Part shown: positions 8,547 to 17,737 of the stretch, piece by piece
How positions within the stretch are numbered: the stretch's first letter is position 1
Layout of the letters: each line of letters opens with the position of its first letter
Assembly (NCBI RefSeq): GCF_014192395.1
Contig: NZ_JACHXW010000010.1
Location: 78,014 to 142,013 of the forward strand
DNA from: Paenibacillus endophyticus
GTDB lineage: Bacteria; Bacillota; Bacilli; Paenibacillales; Paenibacillaceae
Reading direction: 5' to 3'
Length of the DNA: 64,000 nt
Notes under the pieces: model-generated
What the model was told of the DNA's origin: nothing
What the model saw: only the letters and a program-made list of their open reading frames with translations
The model's database searches: none
Position numbers and translations under genes: made by a program

Positions 8547-9263
8547 ATGCTGGCACAGCCAAGTTTAATCGATCATTTAACCGAGCTTCGGAGAAGAATC
8601 ATTTATGTGCTCATCATGTTCGCGATTGCTTTAGTCGGCGGGATTGCGTTGGTTCGTCCCGTGCTTAGCTACTTGCAGCAATCCTATTCACCCGCACAAC
8701 CGATTCTATGGAACGCTTTTTCGCCATTTGACGCGCTTCAGCTCTACATGCAAACTGGAGTAGTGATCGGAATAGGCGCATCGGTTCCCTTTATTTTGCT
8801 TCAGGTATGGCTATTCGTTAAGCCCGCCTTAACTTTAAAAGAACGAAAGTCGGTGCCGTGGCTGATTCCGTTCGCGCTCCTGCTATTTTTAATCGGCCTT
8901 GCCTTCAGCTGGTTTATCGTTTTTCCGATGGCCGTCCAGTTCGCATCCACCGTTACGCGCTCTATGGGTTTAGTCGAAACCTATGGCGCGGCGCAATATA
9001 TTCAGTTTCTTATTCGCATTATTTTGCCGCTGTCGTTAGCCTTTGAGTATCCTATCGTGCTCATTTTCTTGGCTAGGCTTGGCCTCGTTACGCCTGAGCG
9101 CCTTCGTAAAAGCAGAAAATTCGCTTATGTCATCTTGGTTACCGTGTCGACCATCCTTACGCCGCCCGATTTCATATCGGCTTTTATCGTCCTTATCCCG
9201 TTAGTCCTATTGTTCGAAGCTAGCTTTCCCCTTGCCAAATGGGCACATAAAAGAAAAGATTAG
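8547..9263 (+). CDS. tatC: Twin-arginine translocase subunit TatC
   Basis: Polytopic receptor of the Tat export system (238 aa), which recognises twin-arginine signal peptides. Seen: the N-terminal SLIDHLTELRRRI motif that defines TatC, six hydrophobic helices, the conserved Phe/Pro region PFILLQVWLFVKPAL and the Glu-containing SLAFEYPIVLIF segment. The ribosome site (TAGGAGG) overlaps the stop codon of the tnrA-like gene, and the next gene starts 15 nt after its stop. The gene order tatC then substrate, with tatA divergent, parallels dedicated substrate-linked Tat pairs such as phoD-tatAd-tatCd in B. subtilis. Confidence 0.96.
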   Translation: MLAQPSLIDHLTELRRRIIYVLIMFAIALVGGIALVRPVLSYLQQSYSPAQPILWNAFSPFDALQLYMQTGVVIGIGASVPFILLQVWLFVKPALTLKERKSVPWLIPFALLLFLIGLAFSWFIVFPMAVQFASTVTRSMGLVETYGAAQYIQFLIRIILPLSLAFEYPIVLIFLARLGLVTPERLRKSRKFAYVILVTVSTILTPPDFISAFIVLIPLVLLFEASFPLAKWAHKRKD

Positions 9264-9278
9264 AGGAGGAATAGAAAT

Positions 9279-10694
9279 ATGGATCAAGAAAACAAAGGGC
9301 TCTCGCGCAGAGACTTTATCGGCAATGTCGGCAAAATCGGAGGGGCTTCGGCCGTTCTCGGCGTGATAGGCTCGATGGGGCTTTTCTCGCCTGAATCCGC
9401 GGGTGCAGCCGCAGAGGCGAAAAAAGGGGATTCGAAAGCAAATAAGCCTGGGAAAAACAGCAGCTACATGCTGTTAAACGTTCGTCTCGAAAGCGGATAT
9501 ACCTACGAGAGCGGTCAGGTCGTCGCTACGGAAACCGTCCTTCGCAACCTCCAAATCGAGAAGGGGAAAATCACGAAAATTCTCGATACGAAAGCTGCTT
9601 ACGGCAAAACGCTCGACTGCTACGATGCGAAGGGCATGCTCCTCCTGCCTTCCTTCCGGGACATGCATATCCATTTGGACAAAACCTTTTATGGCGGCCC
9701 TTGGCGGGCGGTTAGACCGACCAAAAACGGTATTTTCGACCGGATAATCGAGGAGCAAACGTTGCTTCCGCAGCTGCTGCCTACCGCCCAGGCGCGCGCG
9801 CAGAAGCTTATTGAGCTCATACTTGGCTACGGCACCACTTATGTAAGAAGCCACTGCAATATCGATCCGACGGTAGGACTGAAAAACTTGGAGAAGCTGA
9901 AGCTTGCTTTGGGCAATTACTCGGATAAAATCTCGCATGAAATCGTCGCCTTTCCCCAGCACGGCCTGCTCCGCTCCAATGTGGAGAGCCTTATGCGCGA
10001 TGCCATGCAGCTAGGCGTCACTCATGTCGGCGGATTAGATCCTACATTGGTTGATGTAGATATGGAGAAATCGCTGCAAACTATGGTACAGATCGCCGTA
10101 GACTACAAAGCCGGCATCGACATCCATCTGCATGAAGGCGGAGAAACAGGCATAAAAGCCATTCGCCGCTTGGCCGACCTGACCGAGCAAGCGGGTCTGC
10201 AAGGCAAAGTTACGGTCAGCCATGCCTTCTCGCTCGCCTCGCTTACAGCTGGCGCCGATGTGGAAATGGCCGATCGGCTTGCCTCTCTTGGCATTTCCAT
10301 CGCTTCATCCGTTCCGATCGGCAGAAGCGTGATGCCGATTCCGCTGCTGCAGAAGCAAAAGGTACAGGTGCTGCTCGGCAATGACAGCATTACAGACCAT
10401 TGGTCTCCCTTCGGCATCGGGGACACGCTGCAGAAGTCGCATCTTGCGGCGCAGCTGTACGGCTGGTCCAGCGAATACAATTTGTCGCGCGCCCTTTCCC
10501 TAGCAACTGGCGGGATCACTCCGCTGGACGAGTCCGGCAAGCAAATATGGCCGAAGGTTGGCGATGCGGCAACCGCCGTGCTCGTAGCGGCGAGCTGTTC
10601 GGCAGAAACGGTAGCTCGGCTGCCTAAGCGCGAAGCCGTGCTGCATAAAGGCACGCTTTCCTCCGGCTCGCTTGAGATCGCGAAGAAGCGCTAG
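9279..10694 (+). CDS. Tat-exported amidohydrolase (cytosine deaminase/CodA-like)
   Basis: Metal-dependent hydrolase of the amidohydrolase superfamily (471 aa), predicted to act outside the membrane. Seen: a twin-arginine signal LSRRDFIGNVGK followed by a hydrophobic stretch and AGAAAEA cleavage-type region; then the metal-binding DMHIHLDKT (HxH), YVRSHCNID, IDIHLHEGGE, VTVSHAFS and LGNDSITD (metal Asp) motifs characteristic of the CodA/Atz-type group. Known relatives deaminate cytosine, triazines or similar N-heterocycles. The exact substrate is unknown, but an exported deaminase behind a TnrA-like regulator suggests nitrogen scavenging. The ribosome site AGAGGAGGAAT precedes the ATG. The last eight codons (LEIAKKR-stop) are repeated four more times in the DNA just downstream. 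Confidence 0.9.
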   Translation: MDQENKGLSRRDFIGNVGKIGGASAVLGVIGSMGLFSPESAGAAAEAKKGDSKANKPGKNSSYMLLNVRLESGYTYESGQVVATETVLRNLQIEKGKITKILDTKAAYGKTLDCYDAKGMLLLPSFRDMHIHLDKTFYGGPWRAVRPTKNGIFDRIIEEQTLLPQLLPTAQARAQKLIELILGYGTTYVRSHCNIDPTVGLKNLEKLKLALGNYSDKISHEIVAFPQHGLLRSNVESLMRDAMQLGVTHVGGLDPTLVDVDMEKSLQTMVQIAVDYKAGIDIHLHEGGETGIKAIRRLADLTEQAGLQGKVTVSHAFSLASLTAGADVEMADRLASLGISIASSVPIGRSVMPIPLLQKQKVQVLLGNDSITDHWSPFGIGDTLQKSHLAAQLYGWSSEYNLSRALSLATGGITPLDESGKQIWPKVGDAATAVLVAASCSAETVARLPKREAVLHKGTLSSGSLEIAKKR

Positions 10695-10940
10695 TCGCTT
10701 CTTGGGAGTATGAGACCGGCTGCCGCTCGAGATCGCAAAGAAGCGCTAGCCGCTGCTTGTGAGCATGAAAAGACTGCCGCTCGAGATCGCAAAGAAGCGC
10801 TAGCCGCTGCTTGTGAGCATGAAAAGACTGCCGCTTGAGATCGCAAAGAAGCGCTAGCCGCTGCTTGTGAGCATGAAAAGATTGCCGCTTGAGATCGCAA
10901 AGAAGCGCTAGCCGCTGCTTGTGAGCATGAAAAGACTGCC
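10665..10940. repeat. 54-bp tandem repeat duplicating the 3' end of the amidohydrolase gene
   Basis: Four near-identical 54-bp units (10720, 10774, 10828, 10882) plus a partial fifth (10936-10940) follow a diverged first copy of about 55 bp (10665-10719) that is the actual end of the coding sequence. Each unit contains the gagatcgcaaagaagcgctag segment encoding the last residues and stop codon. The array therefore arose by tandem amplification of the gene tail plus about 30 bp of flank. Long minus-strand ORFs here are artefacts of the 3n period. Confidence 0.9.
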
Positions 10941-11032
10941 CTCCCCTTGTGGTAGACACGCGTACTAATAAAACGTGATGCCGTAAGCGGTCACAGTAAT
11001 AGCCCATTGTTTTCAGAGCAACAAAAAGTTCA

Positions 11033-11067
11033 AAACGAGCCTTTAGAATCGATTCTAAGGCTCGTTT
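11033..11067. terminator. Intrinsic terminator-like hairpin, probably of the amidohydrolase operon
   Basis: aaacgagcc (11033-11041) pairs with ggctcgttt (11059-11067), with an inner palindrome tagaatcgattcta. The T tract after the stem is short. It is the first good hairpin downstream of the plus-strand operon. Confidence 0.6.
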
Positions 11068-11140
11068 CGCGTTTAGGGAAACATATTTGCCTCCCTATAT
11101 GCTTTGGTTATTTCAAAACACTACTCTTGCAGCGGTCTCC

Positions 11141-11424
11141 GTAAGAGGAGCTTTTTTCATAGCAAAAAGGTAACCAACAGACACGCCGAAGCTCACTAAC
11201 ATTCAAGTTCAAACGGGTCGCTAGGCGTACTAATAACACTTGATACCGTAAAGGGAGCTTTTTTCATAGCTAAAAAGGTAGCCTACAGCCACGCCGAAGC
11301 TCACTAACATTCAAGTTCAAACGGGTCGCTAGGCGTACTAATAACACTCGATACCGTAGAGGGAGCTTTTTTCATAGCTAAAAAGGTAGCCTGCAGCCAC
11401 GCCGAAGCCCACTAACATTCAAGA
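11141..11424. repeat. About 107-108-bp tandem repeat, nearly three copies
   Basis: Copies begin at about 11147, 11254 and 11362, with shared blocks such as ggagcttttttcatagc, cacgccgaagctcactaac and ggcgtactaataacac. A decayed related piece (cgtactaataaaacgtgatgccgtaa) is at about 10962-10990. Non-coding on both strands as far as I can see. Confidence 0.8.
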
Positions 11425-11683
11425 GGCTGGAACGGGAAGCGCGGTTGATAATGATGACATCTGCTTTCAGCCTCACCGTTTCGTTTCCTCCGTTGGTGTG
11501 AAGGTCCCAGTTGAACATTTTGGCATAACAAACATAACTCTTGCGAAACGGCAAGTTTTTATCATTTCGAACACTTATAGTCAACCTGAATTGGCCTCAT
11601 GCCTATGGAATCAATCCATAACAGAGGCTTGTTAAATTTTTTTAACTAGGTAAATAGCCAAACCTGCACGCCTCGGCCTACGC
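11425..11683. other. Intergenic stretch with no recognised feature
   Basis: Between two repeat arrays. A 68-codon minus-strand frame starting at a TTG (11584) has no ribosome site and no recognisable motif, so I do not call it a gene. Confidence 0.5.
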
Positions 11684-12600
11684 TGCACTTTCTGCAACGT
11701 AATGACTCCTTAACACGCTTGTATCTACCTCTCATTGCAGTTTCTGCAATGGAATCAGAGGATTCTAATTTATTTTACGGAAATATTCGATTTTCGTTGT
11801 ACTTAGTACAACGTAGCCCATTGGATTCGGCCACTTACGAAGGTTCTGTTGTACTTTGTGCAACGTAGCCCTTTGATTCGGTCACTTATATAGGTTCTGC
11901 TGCACTTTGCAAAACGTAGCACCTTAAATACTGTCACTTATAAGTTCTCTGGTGTACCTTGCAAAACGCAACCCTTTGGTACTTTCACTTATATGGGTTC
12001 TGCTGCACTTTGCAAAACGTAGCCCCTTTGTACTGTCACTTATAAGGGTTCTGCTGTAATTTGCAAACGTAGCACCTTTGGTTCGGTCACTTATAAGGGT
12101 TCTGCTGCACCTTGCAAAACGCAACCCTTTGGTACTTTCACTTATATGGGATCTGCTGCACTTTGCAAAACGTAGCCCCTTTGTACTGTCACTTATAAAG
12201 GTTCTGCTGAAATTTGCAAACGTAGCAACTTTGGTTCGGTCACTTATAAGGGTTCTGCTGCACTTTGCAAAACGTAGCACCTTTGATACCGTCACTTATA
12301 AGGTTTCTGCTGAAATTTGCAAACGTAGCAACTTTGATACTGTCACTTATAAGGTTTCTGCTGAAATTTGCAAACGTAGCACCTTTGATACTGTCATTTA
12401 TAAAGGTTTCGCTGCACTTTTTACAACGTAGCCCCTTAAATTCCGTCACTTATAAGGGCCCTACTGCACTTTTTACAACGTAATCCCTTAAATAAGGTCA
12501 CTTTATTGCCATTTATAAGGGTTCTGTTGCACTTTGTGCAACGTATCCCCTTAAATACAGTCAATTATAACGGTTCTGTTGCACTTTATGCAGCGTAGCT
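11684..12600. repeat. 51-bp tandem array with palindromic core, about 16 units
   Basis: Units average 51 bp (spacings of 50-53 were measured) and carry a degenerate palindrome of the form TTGCAC-TTT-GTGCAA followed by cgtagc and, later, gtcacttataaggg. The outer units (near 11797, 11848, 12528) keep the best palindromes; the inner ones have decayed to gctgcactttgcaaaacg. Two isolated cores lie at 11690 and 11735. Because 51 is 3 x 17, the array produces ORFs on both strands; their 17-residue peptide repeats are not credible proteins and the frame is broken by 50- and 53-bp units. Related cores recur near 57.7-57.9 kb. Confidence 0.85.
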
Positions 12601-12754
12601 TCCGCGACGATAGCGCAGGCCAAACAAGCCTACACGAAAAGCGCACTAGTAATATCTCAGCTACCCTGCAGCTGTTGAGATCTGTTTATAGTGTTTTAGC
12701 ATGCAATTAGAAGGGGCTGTCCCCAAAAGGGTAACCCGGATTTTTACAAATTAA

Positions 12755-12816
12755 TCAAATCGCAAAGAACCTTCAACACCACTATATAGTGGAACTGAAG
12801 GTTCTTTGCGATTTGA
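12755..12816. other. Long perfect hairpin (possible terminator)
   Basis: A 21-bp perfect stem (12755-12775 with 12796-12816) encloses an inner ccactatatagtgg palindrome. The same core (agaaccttca / ccact..agtgg / tgaaggttct) recurs at 17738-17782. It may terminate the convergent MFS gene, but the T tract is poor. Confidence 0.6.
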
Positions 12817-12958
12817 CATCAAGCAGGAAGTGAAATTTATATAACGACTTTTAAGTCACCTTTTTTGTCCATAAGCACTCTAGGCACGCAAGAACTTCTT
12901 CGCATCTGCTCAAAGCTTGCTCAGCCTGCTGCCGCCTATCCTCTTGCTGTCTAGGACT

Positions 12959-13250
12959 AGTCTCTTGTCTCTTGTCTCTTGTCTCTTGTCTCTTGTCTCT
13001 TGTCTCTTGTCTCTTGTCTCTTGTCTCTTGCCTCTTAGCTCTTGTCTCTCGTCTTTTGCCTCTTAGCTCTTGTCTCTCGTCTTTTGCCTCTTAGCTCTTG
13101 TCTCTCGTCTTTTGCCTCTTAGCTCTTGTCTCTTGTCTCTTGTCTCTTGTCTCTTAGCTCTTGCCTCTTGCCTCTGACCTCTTGCCTCTTAGCTCTTGCC
13201 TCTTGCCTCTAGCCTCTTAGCTCTTGCCTCTTAGCTCTTGCCTCTGACCT
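12959..13250. repeat. Heptanucleotide microsatellite (TCTCTTG)n, degenerating toward the MFS gene
   Basis: About ten perfect 7-bp units (12961 to about 13029) pass into degenerate ctcttgc/ctcttag/tctgacc variants that run up to the base next to the MFS stop codon at 13251. The total of about 290 bp is unusually long for a bacterial heptamer tract. Confidence 0.9.
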
Positions 13251-14459
13251 CTAACCCCTAGCCGTTCTCCGCTCCTGCCCCAGCTCATGCTTGCGCCGCA
13301 GCCATACGCTGATGCCCGCGGCGAACATCATCATGCCGGTGGCAACGAATATCCAATGGATGCCGACGGCAAGACCAAGCAAACCGCCAATGAGCGGACC
13401 CAGCATCGAACCGAATTGATTCGCACTCGTCGTAAGCCCGAAGGATCGGCCGCGGAACTGCTCATCCGTGCTCTGCACGACGAGAGTATTCACAATAGGT
13501 GAAATACCTGCCATAAACAAGCCGAACACAAACTGTACAACCGCAAACAGCCATAAATCCTGGACAAAAAATTGCATGCTGACCACAATGCCCGCGCACA
13601 TCAAGCAGGTGACAAGAATCCGGTGGTAACCCTTTCTCTCACCCAGCCTGCCCCAAACTGGCGAAGCCAATATGCCGGCAATGCCGATTAGGGAAAGCAC
13701 GAACCCCGCTGACAGCACCGCTCCTTGCAGGCCGCCCTGCAGCTTGGCAATATGCAGCGTAAGCAGCGGCTGAATCATGTTGATGGAAAGCTGAAAGAGC
13801 GCGAGCAGCATAAGCATGCTCATCAGTGCGCGGTTTCGGAAAGCCATGCGGTACGTAACCGGCTTTTCCTTCTTTTTTTCCGTCTGCGGCTCTGTTTTCC
13901 CTTCCCTAACCCAAATGACGACCGCGACCGTCGCTGCCAATATGATGATAGCCGCCACGACAAACGATCGGCGCAGGCCGAATGCCTGTGCCAGCAAACC
14001 TCCGAACAACGGTCCGAGAATGCCTCCGGTCATCGTCCCTGCCTGCATCATGCCGAGGCTCCAGCCAAGCTTTTCCTTGGGTGCGATTGTAGCCACAATC
14101 GACATTGATGCCGGAACGAAGCCGCCGACGAAGCCGTGCAGCATTCTCACGCCGACGAGCTGCCATGGGGTTTGCACAAAAGCAATTAATGCGTAAATAA
14201 ACGCTAGGCTAATTCCCGCCCGAATAACCATTTTCCGCTTGCCGTATTTATCCGCCAGCATGCCCCACAGCGGAGCCATCACTGCCCCGACGAGAAACGC
14301 AGAGGAATGCACAATGCCCGCCCACAGATTGACCGAGCTTTCCGGTACGCCCAAATCGAACAAAAACAACGGCAGAAACGGAACTGACATGGTATAGCTT
14401 GAACTGCAAAATAAAACACCAAACCACAAAATCCACATTGTACGCTGCCATGATTGCAA
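13251..14459 (-). CDS. MFS efflux transporter (MdtG/YitG-like)
   Basis: Twelve-helix major facilitator (402 aa), most like the DHA1-type multidrug exporters of the MdtG group (inference from the opening QSWQRTMWILWFGVLFCSSS). Seen: motif A GMLADKYGKRKM after helix 2 and its C-half counterpart GRLGERKGYHR, plus the motif-C-like GGILGPLFGGLLA. The ORF opens at 14483, but the TTG at 14459 is preceded by AAGGAGG at 9 nt and yields the standard family start, so I use it. It is convergent with the repeat region. A stand-alone gene; substrate unknown. Confidence 0.88.
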   Translation of the reverse strand: MQSWQRTMWILWFGVLFCSSSYTMSVPFLPLFLFDLGVPESSVNLWAGIVHSSAFLVGAVMAPLWGMLADKYGKRKMVIRAGISLAFIYALIAFVQTPWQLVGVRMLHGFVGGFVPASMSIVATIAPKEKLGWSLGMMQAGTMTGGILGPLFGGLLAQAFGLRRSFVVAAIIILAATVAVVIWVREGKTEPQTEKKKEKPVTYRMAFRNRALMSMLMLLALFQLSINMIQPLLTLHIAKLQGGLQGAVLSAGFVLSLIGIAGILASPVWGRLGERKGYHRILVTCLMCAGIVVSMQFFVQDLWLFAVVQFVFGLFMAGISPIVNTLVVQSTDEQFRGRSFGLTTSANQFGSMLGPLIGGLLGLAVGIHWIFVATGMMMFAAGISVWLRRKHELGQERRTARG

Positions 14460-14657
14460 ACCTAGTGACCTCCTTGCACGCATGATCCTTTTCCGATGCC
14501 TATATGCTATTACCCACTATACGCCTCCTTTACCATTTGTTCAAAAACCGCAAAGGGGTGCATAAACAAGGAAAACAGCCGGAAATGGCCCTTAACTCAG
14601 GCGTAACAAGGTTTTTTGAGCTTAGAGCAGGTATTGCGCTTAGAAAGCAGCCCCATT

Positions 14658-15533
14658 CTACAAAAATACTTGATTCTGCTTGCGATATTCGCCAGGCGTC
14701 AGCGCGGTCTGCCGTTTAAACAGCCTGGTAAAATACGTGTTGTCCGCAAGTCCGCACAGCGCTCCGATTTCCTTCAGCGGCAGCTCGGAATGGGCAAGCA
14801 GCCGCTTCGCGCGTTCAATCTGCAGATGATGCCGGTATTGCATCGGGCTCATGCCCGTATATTGCTTCAAGCAGCGTGCCAAATAGTCAAAATGGTAATG
14901 CAGCTCCCGCTCCATTTGTTCGGAGTCGAAGGGCTCCTCCAATCGGCTTTCCAAATAAACGGCCACCTTCTCGCTCAGCGAATAGGAACGGGCTTGCGGG
15001 CTGTTCCTGATCGTCCCTTTCTGCAGAACAAGAAGAAACTCCCCGAACAGCACTTGCAGCTCGAATGCGCGCTGGCGCGTCAGCACCTGATGCAATTGAA
15101 TCATCCGCTCCAGCAGCGGCACAACCGAACGCAGATCCACCGCGGCGAATTTTGGAATACGTACCGTGGAGGGTGGAGCGGCGATATCCTGGTCCGTACG
15201 CTTCAGCAGCGGCTGCTGCCAGCTCGTTTTCTCGGTCAATAACGTATGCATATCGGGCTGCGAGTATTCAAAATGGATCCAATACACCTCTGTTTCTACC
15301 TCCGTCGGCCGATAACCGCGATGCGTTTTGCCAGGCTCGAGCACAAGCACCATGCCCGCCAGAATCTCGTAGCTACAGCCTTCTTCTTCCATATATAACG
15401 CACCTTTCGTGCAGATGAGCAGATCGAAGACTTCGAATCGGCGTTTCGCATGCATAACACCGGGCTGCCATAATCCGTAACCGATAGCAGCCAATAACGG
15501 GCTTGGCGGAGCTTGAAATTCAAGCACAAGCAT
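14658..15533 (-). CDS. AraC-family transcriptional regulator with cupin-type sensor domain
   Basis: Sugar-responsive regulator (291 aa). Seen: an N-terminal cupin-like ligand domain (about 20-110, with GALYMEEEG, LVLEPGKTHRGYRP) and a C-terminal AraC domain with two HTH motifs (LKEIGALCGLADNTYFTRLF and TPGEYRKQN). The GTG at 15542 was passed over for the ATG at 15533, which has GAGGAG 8 nt upstream. It is divergent from the GHL6-type glycosidase gene 134 bp away and most likely controls it. The effector is unknown. Confidence 0.9.
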   Translation of the reverse strand: MLVLEFQAPPSPLLAAIGYGLWQPGVMHAKRRFEVFDLLICTKGALYMEEEGCSYEILAGMVLVLEPGKTHRGYRPTEVETEVYWIHFEYSQPDMHTLLTEKTSWQQPLLKRTDQDIAAPPSTVRIPKFAAVDLRSVVPLLERMIQLHQVLTRQRAFELQVLFGEFLLVLQKGTIRNSPQARSYSLSEKVAVYLESRLEEPFDSEQMERELHYHFDYLARCLKQYTGMSPMQYRHHLQIERAKRLLAHSELPLKEIGALCGLADNTYFTRLFKRQTALTPGEYRKQNQVFL

Positions 15534-15667
15534 CCTTGTCACTCCTCGATTTAAGATGCAGAAATTGTACTATATAAAGTCGCTATTGTCAGCTGTATAC
15601 TCGTTTTCAATCGATTAGAGTGGTAGATATCATCTTACTCATTCTATTCTACAGGAGGGCACCAAAC

Positions 15668-17644
15668 ATGAGATTCCGCCAGGTTCATCTTGATTTCCAC
15701 ACTTCTGAAGCAATCAAAGCTATCGGCAGCGCTTTTAACAAAGGGCAGTTCCAGGACATGCTCCGAACCGGCTACGTCGACTCGATTACCATTTTCTCCA
15801 AATGCCATCACGGCTGGGCTTACCATCCCTCCGAAGCCAATGAAATCCATCCGCATTTGGCGTTTGATTTGCTAGGCGCGCAGATTGATGCCGCACATGA
15901 AATCGGTGTTAAGACGCCTGTCTACTTATCTGCTGGATTAGACCAGAGGCTTGCCCGCAAATACCCGGAATGGCTCATTCGCGATCAGAATGAGAAAACG
16001 AACTGGACGCCGAATTTCATGACACCGGGCTATCAACAATTTTGCATGAATTCACCCTATTTGGAAATACTCGCTCTTCAAGTCCATGAGGTTGTAACCC
16101 GTTACGACGCGGACGGCATTTTCCTCGATATCGTTGGCGTACGCGAGTGTTATTGCCAATTCTGCGTCACCGAAATTCGCAAGCGCGGCTCCGATCCGCG
16201 CAACCTTAATGATATGAAGGCGCTTTGGGAAGAGACGTATTTCAACTATGCAGCACGAATGAATAATACCGTCCATGCCGTTAAGCCAGGCCTCCCGGTT
16301 TTCCATAATAGCAGCCATGTCGACAGAGGACGCCGTGATCTTGTGCATCTCAACACCCACTTGGAGCTCGAATCCTTGCCCACGGGCGGTTGGGGCTATG
16401 ATCATTTCCCATTATCCGCTCGATATGCGCAAACCTTAGGTCTCGACTTTCTTGGCATGACCGGCAAGTTCCATACCTCATGGGGAGAATTTGGCGGCTA
16501 CAAGCACCCGAACGCCCTCCGTTATGAAGCAGCGCTTAGCCTTGCGAACGGTGCCCGCTGCTCGATAGGCGATCAGCTTCATCCAGGCGGGCTCATGGAT
16601 CACGCAACCTATGCGCTGATTGGCGCAGCCTACAAGGAGGTCGCAGCGAAGGAAGAATGGTGCCAGGATACGACTTCCGTTGCCGATATCGCACTGCTTT
16701 CCGTCGAAGCCGCTTCCATCTCACCTGGCGGTGGTACGATAGACGACCACAGCAAGCATGCCGATATCGGAGCAGCCCGAATACTGCTCGAGGGCCATTA
16801 TTTATTCGATGTTATCGATACGCAGGCTGACTTAGGCAAATATGCGGTCGTTTTATTGCCCGACGCCATCGTCCTAACCGAACCTCTAAAAGAAAAGCTA
16901 GCAGCCTTCCTAACCAAAGGCGGTAAGGTGCTTGCAACTGGACGCTCCGGCTTATCCGCTGACGGGACACGCTTCGAGCTTGATTTGGGCGCGGAGTGGC
17001 AAGGGGTCTCCTCCTTTACGCCATCCTACTTTAAGCCCGGCTTTGCGCTTCCATCACTCCAGAACGCTTCCTTCGTCCTTTATACGGAAGGACAGGACAT
17101 TGCCTTGGCACAGGGGGGAGCTTCCCTCGGCAGCAAGGAGAACTCTTATTTTAACAGGGATTTGTTCACATTCTGCTCTCACCAGCATACGCCTTCCGAT
17201 ATGGAGGATGCAGGGCCCGGCGCAACCGAGGGGCCGGATGGCATTTATATCGCTTGGAATGTCTTCGAGGATTATGCGCTCAAGGGCAGCCTGCCGGTCA
17301 AAGAAATCGTATGTTATGCGCTTGATAGCCTTCTTGCGAATAAGCAGCTTCGCACGAATCTGCCTGCTCAGGGCATAACGACACTTCAAGCCCAGCAGTC
17401 GCACAACCGGCTTGTTCATCATTTGCTGTACGCATCCCCTGTTCGACGCGGACAACATGTCGAGGTTATCGAGGATCTGTCGCCCGTTCTCAATACGGAG
17501 GTCTTCATCGCCCTATCGGAGCCGGTGCGCGAGGTTTATTTGGCTCCGCAGAACACTCCGCTCCCTTTCAAGCAAGAGAACGGTACCGTAAGCTATACGA
17601 TTCCTCTATGGTCCTGCCATCAGATGGTCGTTATTCAGCATTAG
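15668..17644 (+). CDS. GHL6-type glycosyl hydrolase with beta-galactosidase trimerisation-like domain
   Basis: Cytoplasmic enzyme of 658 aa without a signal peptide. Seen: an N-terminal TIM-barrel beginning RQVHLDFHTSE, with GIFLDIVGVRECYC, NSSHVDRG and HTSWGEFGG motifs that I associate with the hypothetical glycosyl hydrolase family GHL6 (Pfam PF14871). A Rossmann-like region around ADLGKYAVVLLPDAIVLTE and FLTKGGKVLATG follows, resembling the GH42 trimerisation domain. The start at 15668 has AGGAGG upstream; an upstream frame to 15620 was rejected. A bidirectional AraC pair suggests induction by a sugar. Catalytic residues and substrate are not assigned; likely candidates are the conserved Asp in FLDIVG and a Glu in SWGEFGG. 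Confidence 0.82.
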   Translation: MRFRQVHLDFHTSEAIKAIGSAFNKGQFQDMLRTGYVDSITIFSKCHHGWAYHPSEANEIHPHLAFDLLGAQIDAAHEIGVKTPVYLSAGLDQRLARKYPEWLIRDQNEKTNWTPNFMTPGYQQFCMNSPYLEILALQVHEVVTRYDADGIFLDIVGVRECYCQFCVTEIRKRGSDPRNLNDMKALWEETYFNYAARMNNTVHAVKPGLPVFHNSSHVDRGRRDLVHLNTHLELESLPTGGWGYDHFPLSARYAQTLGLDFLGMTGKFHTSWGEFGGYKHPNALRYEAALSLANGARCSIGDQLHPGGLMDHATYALIGAAYKEVAAKEEWCQDTTSVADIALLSVEAASISPGGGTIDDHSKHADIGAARILLEGHYLFDVIDTQADLGKYAVVLLPDAIVLTEPLKEKLAAFLTKGGKVLATGRSGLSADGTRFELDLGAEWQGVSSFTPSYFKPGFALPSLQNASFVLYTEGQDIALAQGGASLGSKENSYFNRDLFTFCSHQHTPSDMEDAGPGATEGPDGIYIAWNVFEDYALKGSLPVKEIVCYALDSLLANKQLRTNLPAQGITTLQAQQSHNRLVHHLLYASPVRRGQHVEVIEDLSPVLNTEVFIALSEPVREVYLAPQNTPLPFKQENGTVSYTIPLWSCHQMVVIQH

Positions 17645-17737
17645 TCGATACAGCAATTTTCACTTCTAACAGCGGCGAGGGCCGTCTCAACATCGATTTA
17701 GCAATCACGCCCCTGCTTTGCATATAATGAGCCTTAA

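Noticed and set aside
10624-11007. Minus-strand repeat proteins of 127 and 69 codons
   Set aside because: Antisense of the 54-bp gene-tail array; no ribosome site.
11378-11584. 68-codon minus-strand ORF between repeats
   Set aside because: TTG start without ribosome site, no recognisable domain, overlaps the 107-bp repeat.
11924-12483. Long ORFs on both strands in the 51-bp array (for example 123 and 117 codons)
   Set aside because: They follow from a period of 17 codons, have no ribosome sites, exist on both strands and are disrupted by 50- and 53-bp units.
13251-14483. ATG start of the MFS gene at 14483
   Set aside because: The strong AAGGAGG lies inside that reading frame, 9 nt before a TTG that gives the normal family start.
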